From: an uncultured bacterium
GTDB taxonomy: Bacteria; Patescibacteriota; Gracilibacteria; Absconditabacterales; Absconditicoccaceae
Assembly: GCA_903943625.1 (NCBI GenBank)
Contig: CAJAPL010000165.1
Coordinates: forward strand, 1-5,638
Length of the DNA: 5,638 bases
Direction: 5' to 3'
The notes below the pieces were generated by a model that saw only the letters and a program-made list of their open reading frames with translations, did not search any database and was not told the origin of the DNA. This document shows, piece after piece, positions 4,320 to 5,638 of the stretch. How positions within the stretch are numbered: position 1 is the stretch's first letter; each line of letters starts with the position of its first letter. A program made the position numbers and the translations under genes.

Positions 4320-5638
4320 TTATTCATCCTTACCATGGCATTTCTTAAATTTTTTACCACTTCCACAATGACAAGGATCATTTGGTCTTAATTTTTTACT
4401 AGCATTGATATCTTGTACTTCAAATAATTTTTCAGCCTTCGCTTGGCTTGGAGAAATCTTATCTATTCAAATATTTTCTACTATCAACTTTCATTTATTT
4501 TCATCATCAGCCACCTCAAATACTTCAAATCCTTCTTCATCTTGAAATATAGCTTTTTTGGCTTTCTGAGCTGCTTGTTGAGCTTGTAATATTTCTACAT
4601 CTTTTATATTGGCGCTTGCTTGTTGCAACATCCTTACAAGATTAGGATCCTTCTTGGCTTTTTCAGCAATCATTTTCTCCATCTCATCTTGCATCGCCAT
4701 CCTAGCATAATCTATGCTAAGTATATCTGTTGTTATTGCGGTCTTTAGCCTAAATATCAATGTCTGGAACTGATCAAATGCTTCCTTCTTATAAATTACC
4801 AATGGATCCAACTGAGCATATCACATAAATCAGACCTTATCTCTCAAATATTGCATTTCATCCAAATGTTCAATCCATAGAGCATCTAAATGATGTAAAT
4901 AAATTTCCTTAAATATCATATAAATTTTTTGTTGATCTATTTTGGATATATTTTCCTCAAAAAATTTTGTCATAAACTCTGATATCTCCCCAGTAAGCGT
5001 CTGCCAGTCCATAGCCAACATTTCTTTGTGCTGTATCTCATTTCGTTTCAATCAAAACTGTTTCCCCATGGTCGTCAAAAGATCTTCATTCGTTTGATTC
5101 ATCCTTTGAGCATCCAATGTTTGACTATTTACTATCTCATAAATATTGGATCTTATCTCTCACATCATATTATTTATAAATTCTCCTTTTTTGTTTTCTT
5201 CAAGCTCACTTTCCAGTATCTCATCTCTTTTGCTATATATTCTTTTTCTTTGTTTGTCTATTACGCTATCATAGTCAAATAAGTGTTTTCTAATAGAAAA
5301 ATTCCATGCCTCCATCTGCTTCTGTGCTCTCACGATGGAGCTTGTAAACTGCTTTTGAGTAAGCTCAAGATCTTCCAAATCACTTTTAGACAAAAATACT
5401 TTTGCCATTCATTGTATCCTCTCTCATCACATTTTCTTCATTATCAAATCATCCAGTGCTACAAAAAATACAGATGTTCATGGATCCCCTTGTCTACCAG
5501 CACGTCATCTCAATTGGTTATCTATCCTTCTCGACTCGTGTTTTTCTGTTCATAGGATAAACAATCCATAGTGTATATCTCTTTCTGTAGTTATAGAATT
5601 TTTTCAACTTTCGTTTTTAAAACTGATTTTTGCAAATC
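4320..5638 (-). CDS. secA: Protein translocase subunit SecA, C-terminal half (5' end outside window), table 25
   Basis: 438 residues are present, ending at TAA 4322-4320. SecA is the ATPase that pushes preproteins through the SecYEG channel. In order: the end of nucleotide-binding domain 2, with GTEKHESRRIDNQ (29-41) and its helicase motif RGRAGRQGDPG (43-53), whose arginines contact ATP; the helical scaffold (RAQKQMEAWNFSIRKHLFDY); the helical wing region; HHLDALWIEHLDEMQYLRD and GYAQLDPLVIYKKEAF; an acidic linker (FQDEEGFEVFEVADDE); and a C-terminal zinc-binding SEC-C motif with Cys422, Cys424, Cys433 and His434, which in other bacteria binds SecB or ribosomes. About 13 TGA codons read as Gly. 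Arginines use AGA, AGG and CGT. One CGA codon (5045-5043, FGLK-x-NEI) lies in a variable part and may be Trp. Three Trp use TGG. The Walker motifs and the N-terminus lie beyond the window. Confidence 0.96.

Noticed and set aside
4491..5408. Three separate small genes on the minus strand in 4491-5408
   Set aside because: They are pieces of the single secA frame, split only at TGA glycine codons.
5028..5555. Plus-strand frames at 5028-5282 and 5283-5555
   Set aside because: They are antisense to secA, whose motifs are unmistakable.

Overview
This window comes from a low-GC bacterium that does not use the standard genetic code. Read with the standard code, almost every gene is chopped into fragments by TGA. 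Read with TGA as glycine (NCBI translation table 25), five clean genes of recognised families appear, and TGA falls on invariant glycines. Examples are the FAD-binding GxGxxG and the GGGD motif of thioredoxin reductase, DTGSP of ribosomal protein S15, and the RGRAGRQGDPG motif of SecA. This code is known from the candidate phyla Absconditabacteria (SR1) and Gracilibacteria (BD1-5). A second deviation is visible: in-frame CGA and CGG codons sit where these families have conserved tryptophans (both Trp of the thioredoxin FWAxWCGPC site, two sites in thioredoxin reductase, the DPW motif of S1). Clearly conserved arginines use AGA, AGG, CGT or CGC. This points to Absconditabacteria, for which, as I recall, a computational screen proposed CGA/CGG to Trp. 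The lineage assignment is an inference.

Layout, plus strand. Bases 1-232 hold the 3' end of an unidentified gene with a probable C-terminal membrane segment. Then comes a complete thioredoxin system: thioredoxin reductase (376-1389) and thioredoxin (1513-1881), separated by a GC-rich double-hairpin element and followed by a terminator near 1944-1973. A tRNA-Arg with anticodon CCU lies at 2024-2096. After a repeat-bearing spacer come ribosomal proteins S15 (rpsO, 2253-2552) and a four-domain S1 (rpsA, 2631-3995), closed by a strong bidirectional terminator at 4015-4047.

Layout, minus strand, converging on that terminator: the C-terminal 438 residues of SecA (5638-4320, 5' end outside the window), its own terminator, and a 62-residue protein of unknown function (4256-4068).

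How the genes work together: TrxB passes electrons from NADPH to thioredoxin. S15, S1 and tRNA-Arg(CCU) serve translation. SecA powers protein export. These are housekeeping genes; I see no phage, transposase, CRISPR array or defence cassette. No start codon has a convincing Shine-Dalgarno sequence. Instead, AT-rich -10-like boxes often lie 6-13 bases before the ATG, suggesting leaderless or nearly leaderless mRNAs. The most notable content is the doubly altered genetic code, followed by the intergenic repeat and hairpin elements.
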